DNA of 56,814 bases, taken from Subdoligranulum sp. Lineage in GTDB: Bacteria; Bacillota; Clostridia; Oscillospirales; Ruminococcaceae. The stretch covers positions 1 to 56,814 of the forward strand of contig SFIE01000008.1 of assembly GCA_004555405.1 (NCBI GenBank), read 5' to 3'. Positions 55,717 through 56,814 of the stretch are shown one piece after another. Positions within the stretch are counted from its first letter, which is position 1; every line of letters starts with the position of its first letter. Made by a program: the position numbers and the translations under genes. The notes under the pieces were generated by a model. It made no database searches and had not been told where the DNA came from. It saw only the letters and a program-made list of their open reading frames with translations.

Positions 55717-55757
55717 AAAGGCGGGCACTCTGATTTTTACAGAGTGCCCGCCTTTTT
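55717..55757. terminator. Bidirectional terminator, flavodoxin and cyclophilin
   Basis: AAAGGCGGGCACTCTG/CAGAGTGCCCGCCTTT, perfect 16-bp stem with a 7-nt loop, then TT on the plus side; lies between convergent genes. Confidence 0.8.
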
Positions 55758-55768
55758 GGCAAAAAGCT

Positions 55769-56488
55769 TTAATCGCCGTAGGTTTCAATGCTCACCGAGT
55801 GGATCACGATATCCTCGGTGGGGCGGTGGTCGTCATCGGCAGAAGCGTTGGCCATGGCATCAATCACATCCATGCCCTCATACACCTGCCCGAACACGGT
55901 GTCGGTAAAATCCAGGCTGGGCAGCCCGCCTGCCTGCGAATAGGCATCGTACACCTCGCTGCGCCAACCGGCATCGCTCATGGCGCTTTGCTGGCTGCTG
56001 TCCACGCTGTCGGGCTCGGCTGCCACCACATAAAACACACTGTAGCAGCTGCCGGTGGTATCGTCCTGCGCGGCGCACAAAGCGCCCGCATAGTGCCGCA
56101 GCGCATCGCAGCTTTCCGCAGGATAGCCGTTGCCGCTCCAGATGGTGGTGCCGCCGGTGCCCTCGCCCGAGGCATCGCCGCCTTCCACGGCAAAGCCCGG
56201 CTCGACCCGGAACAGCACGGTTTCGTTATAGTAACCGGCCTGGCTCAGGCCCACGAAATTTTCCACCGCCATGGGGGCATACTGTGGATACAGTACGGCG
56301 CGCACTTCGCCAAGGCTGGTGTCAAAAACGGCAACCGTGTCACCGTTTTGGGGAGAAGCAAACTGCACCTCCTCGCTTTTCACCGCGGCGCGCTTGATGC
56401 TGCCGCCCGAAGTGCTTTTTTTGCCGCAGCCCGCCAAAGCCAGAACGGCGGCAAGGCAGCAAACCATACGCAACGATCGTTTCGCCAT
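55769..56488 (-). CDS. Cyclophilin-type peptidyl-prolyl isomerase lipoprotein
   Basis: A 239-residue protein. The signal peptide ends in the lipobox LALAGC (residues 16-21), so it is anchored outside the membrane. The cyclophilin domain follows (DTSLGEVRAVLYPQYAPMAV, VENFVGLSQAGYYNETVLFR, TVFGQVYEGMDVIDAM). Some canonical active-site residues differ, as in other clostridial extracellular cyclophilins. Helps fold exported proteins. ATG 56488 follows AAGGAGG. Confidence 0.9.
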   Translation of the reverse strand: MAKRSLRMVCCLAAVLALAGCGKKSTSGGSIKRAAVKSEEVQFASPQNGDTVAVFDTSLGEVRAVLYPQYAPMAVENFVGLSQAGYYNETVLFRVEPGFAVEGGDASGEGTGGTTIWSGNGYPAESCDALRHYAGALCAAQDDTTGSCYSVFYVVAAEPDSVDSSQQSAMSDAGWRSEVYDAYSQAGGLPSLDFTDTVFGQVYEGMDVIDAMANASADDDHRPTEDIVIHSVSIETYGD

Positions 56489-56758
56489 GAAAACCTCCTT
56501 ATAAAACCGGCATACGGCAGCACCGCATACCATGAAAAAACTTGCAGAAGCAAAAAATATAATGCTTTTTAGAAATGCAGGGCGCTTTTGCAGCCCCGGG
56601 GCTGCTCCTTACAGCCGCACCCGCGGCACAAGGGCAAAACCCAAAGGCTTTCCCGGTGGGCCCGGCGGTGATATCACACATTAGTATAGCATAAAATCGG
56701 CTGGCAAAGTGTACAAATTTTGAAAAATTCTTTCATGGCATTCACCCGGGGCGGGGGC
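56489..56758. other. Noncoding interval at the window edge
   Basis: No gene seen. It contains the leader region of the cyclophilin gene and AT-rich sequence around 56680-56730. A 15-bp CGGCAGCACCGCATA at 56515-56529 repeats 55685-55699. Confidence 0.3.
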
Positions 56759-56787
56759 TTGACGAGCCGGGCAAAACAAGGTAAACT
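56759..56787 (+). promoter_or_regulatory. Rightward promoter to a gene beyond the window
   Basis: TTGACG (56759-56764), 17-bp spacer, TAAACT (56782-56787). No start codon follows before the window ends. Confidence 0.5.
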
Positions 56788-56814
56788 ATTAGCAAAGAAA
56801 ACTATTGGATACAA

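Overview
The window looks like chromosome of a moderately GC-rich gut Clostridia, most likely Oscillospiraceae/Ruminococcaceae (Faecalibacterium, Gemmiger or Subdoligranulum-like). This rests on the six-gene rnfCDGEAB operon, RNase Y, a T-box-controlled thrS, tRNA-Ser genes, paired feoA genes with feoB, a DUF3793/flavodoxin pair and strong Shine-Dalgarno sequences. The genus is inferred.

Bases 1 to about 31.5 kb are an integrated phage-type element. Its left end is an immunity region: an Abi_2/AbiF-like HEPN protein with its own promoter and a short terminated leader RNA, a C1-like repressor and a divergent Cro-like DUF739 gene sharing three operators, and a small membrane protein with private promoter and terminator. 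Early genes follow: small DNA-binding proteins, PcfK/PcfJ, a coiled-coil protein, a HUH rolling-circle Rep, a DUF1064 nuclease and a sigma-like late regulator. The late module holds TerS, TerL, portal, scaffold, decoration protein, major capsid, a HigBA-type toxin-antitoxin pair, GH25 lysozyme, holin, a 264-residue protein and a 2,804-residue polyvalent protein. A tyrosine integrase closes the element. No head-tail connector or tail gene was recognised. Two tRNA-like structures with non-canonical architecture lie in intergenic gaps at 4.3 and 15.7 kb.

From 31.7 to 33.4 kb a small leftward accessory cassette is bracketed by two near-identical direct repeats of about 130 bp. Each repeat is a complete miniature transcription unit: consensus promoter, hairpin RNA of about 70 nt, U-tract. 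Two tRNA-Ser genes and their terminator mark clear host DNA from about 33.5 kb.

Host genes follow. A LexA-like S24 repressor controls itself and a divergent membrane protein through three operators and precedes a radical SAM/DUF4130 pair. Then come the Rnf complex, RNase Y (opposite strand), T-box-thrS, and an iron block: DtxR-family regulator, feoA-feoA-feoB and a Cys-rich FeoB-associated peptide. The same operator, GTTAG-N6-CTAAC, stands before feoA, before feoB and twice before DUF3793/flavodoxin about 5 kb away, which suggests one iron regulon. An esterase, a MATE transporter and a cyclophilin lipoprotein complete the window. The flavodoxin appears to have lost its ATG through a one-base insertion.

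The most notable candidates are the HEPN protein with its leader RNA, the duplicated small-RNA unit, the two tRNA-like structures, the tail-less late module with its giant polyvalent protein, and the iron regulon. All calls come from reading the sequence and from family knowledge; no search was run.
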